36,924 nucleotides of DNA from Azonexus sp. (lineage in GTDB: Bacteria; Pseudomonadota; Gammaproteobacteria; Burkholderiales; Rhodocyclaceae): NCBI GenBank assembly GCA_031274715.1, contig JAISPT010000042.1:1-36924 (forward strand). The letters run 5' to 3'. The notes beneath the pieces were generated by a model. The model was not told the DNA's origin. It ran no database searches and saw nothing but the letters and a program-made list of their open reading frames with translations. Position numbers and translations under genes: made by a program. Every line of letters starts with the position of its first letter. Position 1 is the stretch's first letter. Of the stretch, positions 22,443 through 30,526 are shown one piece after another.

Positions 22443-23770
22443 TGGTGGCGAGGATCAAGGCTAGTTTGCTGTCGCTACGCGATCTGTTCGCGACGGCGTG
22501 GTGGATTGCCTTGATCGTTGGCATCGGTTTTGTCGTCGCTTGGCAGTTCGTCAAACCGGCGCCGCCCAGCCACATCGTCATCAGCACCGGCGGCGAGGGG
22601 GGCGCCTATTACCAGTTCGCCCAGCGCTACGCGGCTATTCTGGCGCGCAGCGGCGTGACGCTCGAAGTTCGCACCTCGAACGGGTCGCGCCAAAACATCA
22701 AGCGCCTCGAAAAGGGTGAGGCGGATGTTGCCTTTGTCCAGGGCGGCGTCATCGAGCCGCCGACCGATCCCGACGCTGTCCCGGACAACGACCTTTATTC
22801 GCTCGGCAGTGTTTTCTACGAGCCGATCTGGGTTTTTTATCGCGGCAACAAGCCACTGACCCGGCTGACCGATCTGCGTGGCAAGCGCATCGCCATCGGC
22901 CAGGAAGGCTCGGGCATCCGTCGGTTGGCCAGACAACTGCTGGAAGCCAACGAAATCGAAATCAACGACAAGCTGCTGCCGCTGGATGGTCTGGATGCCG
23001 CCGAGGAGTTGCAGCAAGGGCGCATCGATGCGGCTTTCATCATCGCTGCCGAAAATGCGCCGGTGGTGCAGGTGCTGCTGCGCTCGCCCGGTGTGCGTCT
23101 GATGAACTTCACCCAGGCCAACGCCTACCAGCGCCGCTTCCCCTTCCTGACCCGCTTGACGCTGCCGCAGGGCGTTGCCGATCTGGTCCGCGACTATCCA
23201 CCGGAAGACATCCGCCTGCTGGCGCCGACCGCCAACCTGGTCGTCCGCGGCGACCTGCATCCGGCGCTGCAGACCCTGCTGTTGCAGGCGGCCAGCGAGG
23301 TACACGGAGCCAGCGGTTTCTTCCAGAGTGCCGGTGAGTTTCCGTCCTACATGGATCCGCTGCTGCCGCTTTCGCCGGAAGCGGCGCGCTACTACAAATC
23401 GGGGCCGCCTTTCCTGCAGCGCTACCTGCCGTTCTGGCTGGCGGTGCTGTTTGACCGCATGATCGTGTTGCTGGTGCCGGTCCTCGCCTTGCTCATCCCG
23501 CTGCTGCGCTTCGCTCCGGCGCTTTACAGTTGGCGGGTGCGAGCCAAGGTGTTCCGCTGCTACGGCGAGTTGCGTTCCCTGGACGACGACATTCGGCAGC
23601 GCTTCGACATTACCCAGTTGGCCGACTACCGGCGCCGCCTCGACGCGCTCGACGAGGCGGCGCGCGAACTGCACATACCGCTCGGCTTCTCCGACCTGGC
23701 CTACACGCTGCGCGAACACGTCAATCTCGTCCGCCATATTCTTGAGCAACAGGAGCAACAAGCGTTATGA
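22442..23770 (+). CDS. Membrane-anchored TAXI-family solute-binding protein
   Basis: 442 aa. One N-terminal membrane segment (WWIALIVGIGFVVAWQFV) is followed by a periplasmic TAXI-type TRAP solute-binding domain: VISTGGEGGAYYQFAQRYA, then ADVAFVQGG, KRIAIGQEGSGIRRLARQLL and DAAFIIAAENAPVVQVLL. A second hydrophobic stretch (VLFDRMIVLLVPVLALLIPL) follows, then a cytoplasmic tail of about 90 residues. TRAP permease genes are absent nearby, so a sensor or scaffold role is as likely as transport. The start may also be the GTG at 22439. The stop overlaps the parA-like start (ATGA). Confidence 0.8.
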   Translation: MVARIKASLLSLRDLFATAWWIALIVGIGFVVAWQFVKPAPPSHIVISTGGEGGAYYQFAQRYAAILARSGVTLEVRTSNGSRQNIKRLEKGEADVAFVQGGVIEPPTDPDAVPDNDLYSLGSVFYEPIWVFYRGNKPLTRLTDLRGKRIAIGQEGSGIRRLARQLLEANEIEINDKLLPLDGLDAAEELQQGRIDAAFIIAAENAPVVQVLLRSPGVRLMNFTQANAYQRRFPFLTRLTLPQGVADLVRDYPPEDIRLLAPTANLVVRGDLHPALQTLLLQAASEVHGASGFFQSAGEFPSYMDPLLPLSPEAARYYKSGPPFLQRYLPFWLAVLFDRMIVLLVPVLALLIPLLRFAPALYSWRVRAKVFRCYGELRSLDDDIRQRFDITQLADYRRRLDALDEAARELHIPLGFSDLAYTLREHVNLVRHILEQQEQQAL

Positions 23771-24393
23771 AGGCTTTCCTGATCGCCAATCCCAAGGGTG
23801 GCTCCGGCAAAAGCACGCTGGCCACCAACCTGGCCGGCTATTTCGCCAGCCGTGGCCACAATGTCATGCTCGGCGATACCGACCGCCAGCAATCGGCCTA
23901 TCAATGGCTGGCCTTGCGTCCTCCGGAGTTGCCGACCATCGACACCTGGGAAATCGGTCCGGACAAGATTGCCCGGCCGCCCAAGGGCACCAGCCGCATC
24001 GTCCTCGACACGCCGGCCGGTCTCGGTGGCAAGCTGCTCGACAAGGTTTTGAAGCTATCGGCGCGGGTCATCGTGCCGGTGCAGCCCTCATTGTTCGATA
24101 TGCTGGCCACCCGCCAATTTCTGCAGGTGCTGTTGGCCGAGAAGGCGGTGCGCAAGGGCAAGGCCGATGTCGCCGTGATCGGCATGCGAGTCGACGCGCG
24201 GACGCGGGCGGCGGTTGAATTGGAGCGCTTCTTCGCCACGCTCGATCTGCCGGTGCTGACCTGTCTGCGCGACACCCAGGTCTATGTCCAGGCCTGCGCC
24301 GCCGGCATGACTCTGTTCGACCTGCCGCCAGCCCGCGCCGAGCGCGATTTGGCGCAATGGCGGGCGATCATCAATTGGGTCGAGACCGCCTAG
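23767..24393 (+). CDS. ParA/MinD-like P-loop ATPase
   Basis: 208 aa. The deviant Walker A motif KGGSGKST (10-17) has both lysines of the ParA/MinD class. LGDTDRQQSAYQWL (switch I region) and IVLDTPAGLGG (switch II/Walker B) follow. No ParB, parS site or C-terminal amphipathic helix is visible, so chromosome partition or Min function is unlikely. Such orphan ParA proteins often place membrane or surface complexes. Its ATG overlaps the stop of the TAXI protein, suggesting the two work together. It converges with the LysR gene, leaving three bases between stops. Confidence 0.85.
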   Translation: MKAFLIANPKGGSGKSTLATNLAGYFASRGHNVMLGDTDRQQSAYQWLALRPPELPTIDTWEIGPDKIARPPKGTSRIVLDTPAGLGGKLLDKVLKLSARVIVPVQPSLFDMLATRQFLQVLLAEKAVRKGKADVAVIGMRVDARTRAAVELERFFATLDLPVLTCLRDTQVYVQACAAGMTLFDLPPARAERDLAQWRAIINWVETA

Positions 24394-24396
24394 TAT

Positions 24397-25290
24397 TCAA
24401 TCGGCTGCATCATGTGCTGCCAATAATTGACGCAAACTTTGCAGAGCCAGAGACTCCTGCCCTGCATGCCAAATCAGGTGAGTACGGTTGTGGGCCAGAT
24501 GAGTAGGAAGCTCGTGGGTCAGCACAGATTTGGCAGCATGCAATCCGGCAAGCACTGAGCGCGGCACGATGGCTATCCCTGTGCCTGCCGCAACACAGGC
24601 AACGATGGCGGGATAGGAAGCAAATTCCAATACACCGGCAACGCCTACTCTTTGTTCGCTTTGCCACTGTTCCAGCAGGCGGCGGTAAGAGCAGCCGCTG
24701 GCAAATGCGATCAGCGTGATGCTTTCCGTATTGGCCAAATGATCCAGTGAGCGGATATGGGGCGCCGTAATAAGCACCAGCTCTTCTTTGAACACTGGCT
24801 GCGTGGCGACTCCAGGGGCATGGAAAGGCTCTGAAACGAAGGCCGCTTCGACATCGTGGCGTGCTAATCTGCTGATCAGTGCGCCAGTGGTGCCCGTTAC
24901 CAGTTCAATGCGCACCGCAGGGTTGGCGTGGTTGTAGCGCGCCAGAAGTTGCGGCAGACGACTGCCGGCGGTGCTTTCCAGCGACCCGATGCGTAAGGTG
25001 CCGAGCAGTCGACCGGCGTGCAATGCCGATTCGGCTTCGTCGGCCAAGCGCAACAAGCGCTCGGCGTAGCTGACCAACAGACGCCCTTCTTCTGTCGGCG
25101 CCAAACCGCGACCACGCCGGGTGAAAAGCTCCAAACCCAGGCGCGCTTCGAGCAGCTTGATGCGTGTGGTGATGTTGGACGGCACACGATGCAAAGCCTG
25201 TGCCGCGCGTGTCACGCCGCCATGTGCCACAACGGCTTGGACGATGGCCAAATCGTCGAGATCAAAATTTCTCATTTCAAGAAAATCCAT
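24397..25290 (-). CDS. LysR-family transcriptional regulator
   Basis: 297 aa, typical length. The winged HTH covers about residues 6-65 (IVQAVVAHGGVTRAAQALHR, VPSNITTRIKLLEARLG). It is followed by LFTRRGRGLAPTEEG and the periplasmic-binding-like effector domain (LRIGSLESTAGSRLPQLLAR...). An ATG five codons later (25275) is an alternative start. It is divergent from an MFS transporter with 48 bases between them, the classic layout of a LysR regulator controlling its neighbour. The inducer is unknown. Confidence 0.9.
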   Translation of the reverse strand: MDFLEMRNFDLDDLAIVQAVVAHGGVTRAAQALHRVPSNITTRIKLLEARLGLELFTRRGRGLAPTEEGRLLVSYAERLLRLADEAESALHAGRLLGTLRIGSLESTAGSRLPQLLARYNHANPAVRIELVTGTTGALISRLARHDVEAAFVSEPFHAPGVATQPVFKEELVLITAPHIRSLDHLANTESITLIAFASGCSYRRLLEQWQSEQRVGVAGVLEFASYPAIVACVAAGTGIAIVPRSVLAGLHAAKSVLTHELPTHLAHNRTHLIWHAGQESLALQSLRQLLAAHDAAD

Positions 25291-25338
25291 TCTCTATTAT
25301 TCAATATACAAGAAAATTATAGCGCGCCAGAATGGTGC
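25291..25338. promoter_or_regulatory. Divergent LysR/MFS promoter-operator region
   Basis: This short AT-rich gap holds both start regions. On the minus strand a perfect TATAAT (25316-25321) is well placed as -10 box of the regulator. A dyad-like stretch around TTCAATATACAAGAA could be the LysR T-N11-A site. Assignment is tentative. Confidence 0.45.
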
Positions 25339-26523
25339 ATGAGCACCTTTCGCATACCCGCTTCGCCGGCCTTCCGCATGGCTTTGAACGGTCTCATCGC
25401 CTTGGCCGTGGCGATGGGGATCGGCCGCTTTGCTTTCACCCCGCAATTACCTTTGATGCAGGCCGACCTAGGGCTGTCGCTGGCGGCCGGAGGCTGGTTG
25501 GCCGGAGCCAACTATTTGGGCTATCTCGTTGGTGCCGTGCTGGCCGGCCGGCGTGGCGTGTCCGCTGCTGTGCTGATGCGATTTGGCTTGTGGACTGTTG
25601 TCGCCAGTACCGCTGCGATGGCGCTGTCAGGACCGTTGGCGTGGTGGTTGGCCATGCGCTTCATCGCCGGTGTTGCCAGCGCTTGGGTTTTGGTGGGGAC
25701 GGCCACCGTGGTTCTTGCCCGTCTGGCGGAACTGAGGGAGCGGCGGTTTGATGGTCTGGTGTTTGCCGGTGTGGGAACGGGCATCGCCCTGGCTGGGCTG
25801 ATCTGCTACGTCGGTGTTCTGTTCGACGTGGGTGTTGCTACGCTTTGGCTGGCGCTGGCTGGGCTTGCCTTCGCCGGGGCGTTGATCGTGCTGACAGGTG
25901 AGTCGTCAGCGGTTGCGAATCGTGCCCAGGCAAGTGTGCCGGTCAGGCTTGCCGACGAAGATTCGCGGGGTGCCTATCGGCTGGTGCTGTGTTACGGCCT
26001 GTTTGGTTTTGGCTACATCCTGCCGGCCACCTACCTGCCATCACAGGCTCGCTTGCTACTGGGTGATCCGGCGCTGTTTGGCTGGGTGTGGCCACTGTTC
26101 GGCAGTGCTGCCGCACTCTCCACATTGAGTATTGCTGTGCTGGCGCGTTGGCCGCGCAAGTACACATGGGCCAGCGCTCAAGTGGTCATGGCTGTAGGCG
26201 TATCATTACCCGCCCTGATGCCTGGCCTAGCCGGACTCGCGATGGCTGCATTGGGTGTGGGTGGCACCTTCATGCTGATCACCTTGCTTGGTTTGCAAGA
26301 AGTACGTGAGCAGGCCGGCGCCAATGCGCAAAAACGGTTGGCGGCGATGACCGCTGCCTTCGCTGCCGGTCAACTGGCCGGGCCGATTGCGGCAAATGTC
26401 CTGCTGCAGTTCAGTTGGGCGCTCGATGCCGCGCTATGGCTGGGTACGGCTGCTTTGCTGACAAGCAGTGCGTTACTTGTCTTTTCCCCTTCTGCAAAGA
26501 CCGTCAATCGGGAAAACCCATGA
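25339..26523 (+). CDS. YbfB/YjiJ-type MFS transporter
   Basis: 394 aa with about twelve membrane segments. The N-terminal ALAVAMGIGRFAFTPQLPLM and AGANYLGYLVGAVLAG are typical of the YbfB/YjiJ group of the major facilitator superfamily; later come LCYGLFGFGYILPATYLP and GVGGTFMLITLLGLQEVR. Substrate is unknown; members are thought to be exporters. The frame is open far upstream of 25339 through the LysR gene, but family similarity starts here. It ends three bases before the convergent CNNM-type gene. Confidence 0.85.
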   Translation: MSTFRIPASPAFRMALNGLIALAVAMGIGRFAFTPQLPLMQADLGLSLAAGGWLAGANYLGYLVGAVLAGRRGVSAAVLMRFGLWTVVASTAAMALSGPLAWWLAMRFIAGVASAWVLVGTATVVLARLAELRERRFDGLVFAGVGTGIALAGLICYVGVLFDVGVATLWLALAGLAFAGALIVLTGESSAVANRAQASVPVRLADEDSRGAYRLVLCYGLFGFGYILPATYLPSQARLLLGDPALFGWVWPLFGSAAALSTLSIAVLARWPRKYTWASAQVVMAVGVSLPALMPGLAGLAMAALGVGGTFMLITLLGLQEVREQAGANAQKRLAAMTAAFAAGQLAGPIAANVLLQFSWALDAALWLGTAALLTSSALLVFSPSAKTVNRENP

Positions 26524-26526
26524 CGA

Positions 26527-27834
26527 CTATTCCCGCGGGGTGGCATGGGGCATGACGCGTACCAGCACGATCCGCGGTCCGTTCATTTTTTTCACCACCA
26601 CATCGAACTGAGGAAATTCGAGCCGCTGCCCTTCCTCGGGCAGGTCGCCGAGCCGTTGCATGATGAGCCCGCCAACGGAATCCACCCCGGATTCCTCGAT
26701 GTCGATGCCGAGGGCGCGTTCCAGGGTGAAGATGGGCAGGCTTCCCTTGCCGATCAGCGAACCGTCGTCCAGCTTCGACCATTCGTTTTGCGCCTGGCGG
26801 AACTCGTCCCTGATTTCGCCGACCAGAGCGCCCAGGAGGTTGTCCAGGGTGATGTAGCCCAAGGGATGGGCATTCTCGAAGGCGACAATGGCGAAATGCG
26901 GCGCACCCTCGCGGAAGCGGCGGAACAACTCGGTGGCGGGCAGGCGCGGCGATACCACTTGGGCCGGACGCACCAGTTTCTCCAGGCTTTCCAGGGACGG
27001 CGACTTCTGCAAGGCGATGAAGACATCCTTCAGGTGGACCACGCCCTTGATATTGCCTTCGGCATCCAGGTACGGATACCGGCTGTAGCGGTGCTGGGTG
27101 ATTTTCTCCAGGCTCGTCGTCAGCGGATCATCGTCGCTGAGCGTGACCGCCTCGCGGAAGGGGCGCATCAAATCGGCCACTTCCAGGGCGCGGAAATCGA
27201 GCGCTTGCGCCAGTACCCGCCATTCGTCCTGGGTAAAGCCCTGGTCGGCATGGGAAGTGCGCAGGATGATCTTGAGTTCTTCAGCCGAGTAATCGCTGTC
27301 GTAGCCGCGTGCGATATCGAGATGCGCCTTGCGTAGTACCCAGTTGGCGCTGTGGTTGAGCAGCCAGATGGCCGGATACATGGCCCAGTAGAAGGCGTAG
27401 AGGGGCGGGGCCGTCCACAGTCCGACCTTTTCCGACAAGCGGATTGCTATCGATTTGGGCGCCAGTTCTCCGACCACGATATGCAGGTAGGAGATGATGA
27501 AGAAGGCGGTGAAGAAGGAAATGCCGTGAATCAGCCGCGCGCTACCGATGCCGACCGCCGTCAGAAGTGGTCTCAGCAGGTCGGCGAAGGCCGGCTCGCC
27601 GACCCAGCCCAAGCCGAGGGAGGCGAGGGTGATGCCCAGTTGGCAGGCGGAAAGGTAGGCATCGAGATCTTGATGGACCCGGGCAAGAATCCGGCCGCGC
27701 CAGCCATATGACTTGGCGATGGCTTTGACGCGGGTCTGCCGGAGTTTGACCAATCCAAACTCGGCGGCGACGAAGAATCCGTTGAGCAGAACGAGAAATA
27801 GGGCGACGACAATGAGAAACAGGCTATTACCCAT
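26527..27834 (-). CDS. CNNM/CorC-type membrane protein with CBS domains
   Basis: 435 aa. The N-terminal CNNM (DUF21) membrane domain of about 180 residues begins LVVLLNG-like with LFLVLLNGFFVAAEFGLVKL and includes ACQLGITLASLGLGWVGEPA and HIVVGELAPKSIAI. Two CBS domains (about 210-335: VADLMRPFREAVTLSDDDP, HRYSRYPYLDAEGNIKGVVH) and a C-terminal CorC/HlyC transporter-associated domain (about 350-430) follow. Family members are linked to Mg2+/Co2+ handling; older names call them hemolysins. The start at 27834 follows a small hairpin with GAG in its loop. Confidence 0.9.
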   Translation of the reverse strand: MGNSLFLIVVALFLVLLNGFFVAAEFGLVKLRQTRVKAIAKSYGWRGRILARVHQDLDAYLSACQLGITLASLGLGWVGEPAFADLLRPLLTAVGIGSARLIHGISFFTAFFIISYLHIVVGELAPKSIAIRLSEKVGLWTAPPLYAFYWAMYPAIWLLNHSANWVLRKAHLDIARGYDSDYSAEELKIILRTSHADQGFTQDEWRVLAQALDFRALEVADLMRPFREAVTLSDDDPLTTSLEKITQHRYSRYPYLDAEGNIKGVVHLKDVFIALQKSPSLESLEKLVRPAQVVSPRLPATELFRRFREGAPHFAIVAFENAHPLGYITLDNLLGALVGEIRDEFRQAQNEWSKLDDGSLIGKGSLPIFTLERALGIDIEESGVDSVGGLIMQRLGDLPEEGQRLEFPQFDVVVKKMNGPRIVLVRVMPHATPRE

Positions 27835-27839
27835 ACAAC

Positions 27840-27854
27840 GGACACCTCGTGTCC
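27840..27854 (-). promoter_or_regulatory. Small hairpin just upstream of the CNNM-type start
   Basis: On the minus strand GGACAC and GTGTCC pair around a GAG loop, 5 bases before the ATG. The only Shine-Dalgarno-like bases (GAGG) are in the loop and stem edge, so folding could limit translation. I do not see the conserved core of a Mn or Mg riboswitch. Confidence 0.3.
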
Positions 27855-28035
27855 TATCCCCTTTCCTTTTGTTGGTGATGCCGGCATGGTAGCCGAAGCG
27901 GCCTGCCCGGTCGAATTGGGACGTGGCATGGCGGTGCGGCTGAAACGGGAGAAGGAATCCGGTTCGGCCGCAGTGCCAGGCAGATCGCCGAGCACTGCTA
28001 TAGTGATGCGATAACCTCTCTTGCGGAGCGATCGC

Positions 28036-28845
28036 ATGGCCCTCTCCTCATCCTTGGCCGACCTGTCGATTTTGCTGGTCGAGCCTTCGCCGATGCAGTC
28101 CGGGCTGGTCCGGCGCATGCTGGAACAACTGGGCGTCGTCCGGGTTGCCGTGGCCGACTCGGGGCAGGCCGCGCTGGCGGCGCTGGCCGAGGATGCCGGC
28201 GACGGCACAGTGGTGATCAGCAGCCTCTACCTGCCGGACATGGCGGGGACCGATCTGGTCGCGGCGATGCGTGCCAACGAGCGGCAGGAAGCGCTGCCCT
28301 TCATCCTGATTTCCAGCGAGACGCGGCCGCAGCGGCTGGAGGCCGTCCGCCAGTCGGGCGCCTGTAGCATCATTACCAAGCCGTTTTCCGCAAAGCAACT
28401 GGAGCGGGCGCTGTTCGCCGCTGCCGATTACCTTTACCCGCCCCCGGTCGACCAACTCGACGCAGCCGACATGGAAGAACTGCGCGTACTGATCGTCGAC
28501 GACAGCATCGCCTCGCGCCGCCACCTGTGCCGCCTGCTCGCTGAACTCGGCATCGCTCGCATCACCGAGGCGGCTAACGGCCGGGAAGCGGTCGCGGCGC
28601 TGGCCGACGCCATGTTCGACCTCGTCGTTACCGACTACACCATGCCGGAAATGGACGGTCGCGAACTGATCGAGTACATCCGCACGCATAGCTGGCAGGC
28701 CGAGGTACCGGTGTTGATGGTGACCAGCGAGCAGAACATGGGACGTTTGGCGGCGGTCGAGCGGGCCGGCGTTTCGGCCATTTGCGACAAGCCTTTCGAA
28801 GCCGGCAGCATCCGCCGCCTGCTCATCGAAGCCTTGACGCGATGA
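28036..28845 (+). CDS. Double-receiver response regulator with a degenerate first domain
   Basis: 269 aa: two CheY-like receiver domains and no output domain. Receiver 2 (about 150-269) is complete: acidic pair D155-D156, phosphoacceptor D200 (TDYTMPEMDG), T230 and K252 (DKPF). Receiver 1 (about 10-130) keeps K115 (TKPF), but the acidic pair is E16-P17 and the phosphoacceptor position is S63 (ISSLYLPDMAG). It therefore should not be phosphorylated normally and may serve docking or dimerisation. The start at 28036 has GGAG upstream; a TTG at 28021 is in frame. Its last 23 bases overlap the convergent membrane-protein gene. No histidine kinase is nearby. Confidence 0.85.
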   Translation: MALSSSLADLSILLVEPSPMQSGLVRRMLEQLGVVRVAVADSGQAALAALAEDAGDGTVVISSLYLPDMAGTDLVAAMRANERQEALPFILISSETRPQRLEAVRQSGACSIITKPFSAKQLERALFAAADYLYPPPVDQLDAADMEELRVLIVDDSIASRRHLCRLLAELGIARITEAANGREAVAALADAMFDLVVTDYTMPEMDGRELIEYIRTHSWQAEVPVLMVTSEQNMGRLAAVERAGVSAICDKPFEAGSIRRLLIEALTR

Positions 28846-29371
28846 GACGGAGCAACAGGCGCCGGCCAACGATGAGCGCCGCCAGCAGTACCAGCAGCGG
28901 ATCGAAGAGGGCGTCCCAGAGGTTAACGAAGAGGCCGCCGGCATAGCCGGCGAGGTCGACGGCGAGGATCAACAGCCAGGCATCGAGGCGGCGCCACCAC
29001 AACGCCACGGCCAGCGGCGCCAGCGCGGTGAGCAATGCCCAGGGCTGATAGCCGAGGGCGTAGGGATCGCTCGCACCCCAGCCGAGCGCCGCCGGATAGA
29101 ACAGCGCGGCAAAGGCCAGCAGGATCAGCGCCGGCCGGTAGCCGAACGGCGATGGCATTCGGTTGGTCAGTTGCAGGATGGCCAGTTGCAGCAAAGTCAG
29201 CGACGGTGTGCCGAACAGGCTGTGCATGGCCGGAGCGATGCCGCCGAGCAGAGCCACTGCCGTCGCCACCAGAGCAGCGCGCGGGCGCAATTCGCCGAGT
29301 GGCAGCAGGGCGGCGGCGGCGCCGAAAATCAGCGCGTGGGCGAGCAGGCCGTAGGCGGCGAGCGTATTCAT
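28823..29371 (-). CDS. Hypothetical polytopic membrane protein
   Basis: 182 aa with about six hydrophobic segments (LLAHALIFGAAAALLPLG, ALVATAVALLGGIAPAM, ALILLAFAALFYPAALGWG and others) and a basic C-terminus. I know no family for it. Its ATG overlaps the stop of the sialidase-like gene (ATGA), so the two are translationally coupled and probably act together at the membrane. Confidence 0.75.
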   Translation of the reverse strand: MNTLAAYGLLAHALIFGAAAALLPLGELRPRAALVATAVALLGGIAPAMHSLFGTPSLTLLQLAILQLTNRMPSPFGYRPALILLAFAALFYPAALGWGASDPYALGYQPWALLTALAPLAVALWWRRLDAWLLILAVDLAGYAGGLFVNLWDALFDPLLVLLAALIVGRRLLLRLIASRLR

Positions 29372-30498
29372 GGCTCTCCCCCATCGAGCCACGCTTCGCT
29401 GAAGCTGGCGTAGCGGATACCGCGGTCGCGCCAGACGTAGGCCAAGTGGATGCGGCCGTCGCGGCCGAGCAGCAGGGCCGGGGCCGAGAAATTGGCGGCA
29501 CCGTCGGCGGCGGTTTCGACCGTGCGCACTGCCCGCCAACTCTGGCCGTCGTCGACCGACAGCCAGAGCATCAGCGTGGCGCGTCCCGAAGCCGGATTGC
29601 CGGCCAACAGCAGGCGGCCGCTGGTCAGGCGTAGCGCAGCCAGCGGTGTGTCGGGATTGGCCAGGCCGGGATCGGGCATAGCCTGCCAATGCGTGCCGCC
29701 ATCGTCGCTAGCCACGGCGCGTACCCAACCGGGCGGCGGGTCGGCGTCGCGCAGCAGGGCCAAGGCCCGCCGTGCGTCGAGGCTGACCACGGCCGGTTGT
29801 GGCGTGCGCCGCGGGTGCGCCAGGCGTGCCTTGTCCAGGCTGCGGCCGTTGGCGCTCAGACGCAGCCACTCGCCGTGGCCGGCGAACAGTTCGTGCTGTA
29901 GCGGCAGCGCCAGCCCACCGTCGGCCAGGGGCAGCGGCGGTCCGGCTGGCACGGTACCGTAGCCGGCCAGCGGTGAGATCGGCAGGCGGGCCGGTGGGCT
30001 CCAGCTGCGGCCGCCATCGGTCGACACACTGTGGGCCAGCGCGACGTTGGCACTGCCACCGATGCCGATGGCGGCGTACCACAGGTGCAGCCAGGTGCCC
30101 TCGACGTAAAGCTGCGGTCGGCCGACCCGGCGAATGTGGGCGAACAGGCCGCCAGCGGCGCTTTCGCGGTTGGCGATCGACCGCGGCTCGCTCCAGCCGT
30201 CGCTGCCGAGGAGGCTGAAGTGGATGGCCAGGTCGGTGGCCGTTTCGTCGCTGCCACTGACCCAGGTGGCGGCGATGCGGCCGTCCGCCAGTTGAGCCAG
30301 GCTTGGGGCACCGGCAACAGCGCCGGCCGCCGGCAGCATCTGGGTGGTGAACAGTGGTGGTAGGCGGCTGGGTGCGGCAGGAGGCGGCGGCACGAAGGCC
30401 GGGGCGGCGACCTCAGGAATACGCCAGAAAGCAGCGCCGAGCGCGGCGGCAAACAACAGGGCCGGCAACCAGCGCGGCAGAGCGGGCAGCGGCGGCAT
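29368..30498 (-). CDS. Membrane-anchored sialidase-like (Asp-box/BNR) protein
   Basis: 376 aa. An N-terminal hydrophobic segment (WLPALLFAAALGAAFW) anchors or exports it, followed by a proline-rich linker. The rest fits a six-bladed sialidase-type propeller with three Asp boxes: STDGGRSWSPP, SDDGGTHWQAM and SVDDGQSWRAV. Sialidases and related hydrolases use this fold, but BNR repeats alone do not prove the activity. I start at 30498 (MPPLPALPRWLPAL); the frame is open to 30588 without signal-like sequence. It is followed by a coupled six-TM protein and preceded by the hydratase-like gene on the same strand. Surface glycan handling is a guess. Confidence 0.75.
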   Translation of the reverse strand: MPPLPALPRWLPALLFAAALGAAFWRIPEVAAPAFVPPPPAAPSRLPPLFTTQMLPAAGAVAGAPSLAQLADGRIAATWVSGSDETATDLAIHFSLLGSDGWSEPRSIANRESAAGGLFAHIRRVGRPQLYVEGTWLHLWYAAIGIGGSANVALAHSVSTDGGRSWSPPARLPISPLAGYGTVPAGPPLPLADGGLALPLQHELFAGHGEWLRLSANGRSLDKARLAHPRRTPQPAVVSLDARRALALLRDADPPPGWVRAVASDDGGTHWQAMPDPGLANPDTPLAALRLTSGRLLLAGNPASGRATLMLWLSVDDGQSWRAVRTVETAADGAANFSAPALLLGRDGRIHLAYVWRDRGIRYASFSEAWLDGGEP

Positions 30499-30526
30499 GG
30501 TCAGCGGACTGCTGCCGGCTGCCCGA

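Noticed and set aside
27835..28035. Mn/Mg riboswitch upstream of the CNNM/CorC-type gene
   Set aside because: I looked for a yybP-ykoY-like or M-box core and found only one small hairpin at 27840-27854.
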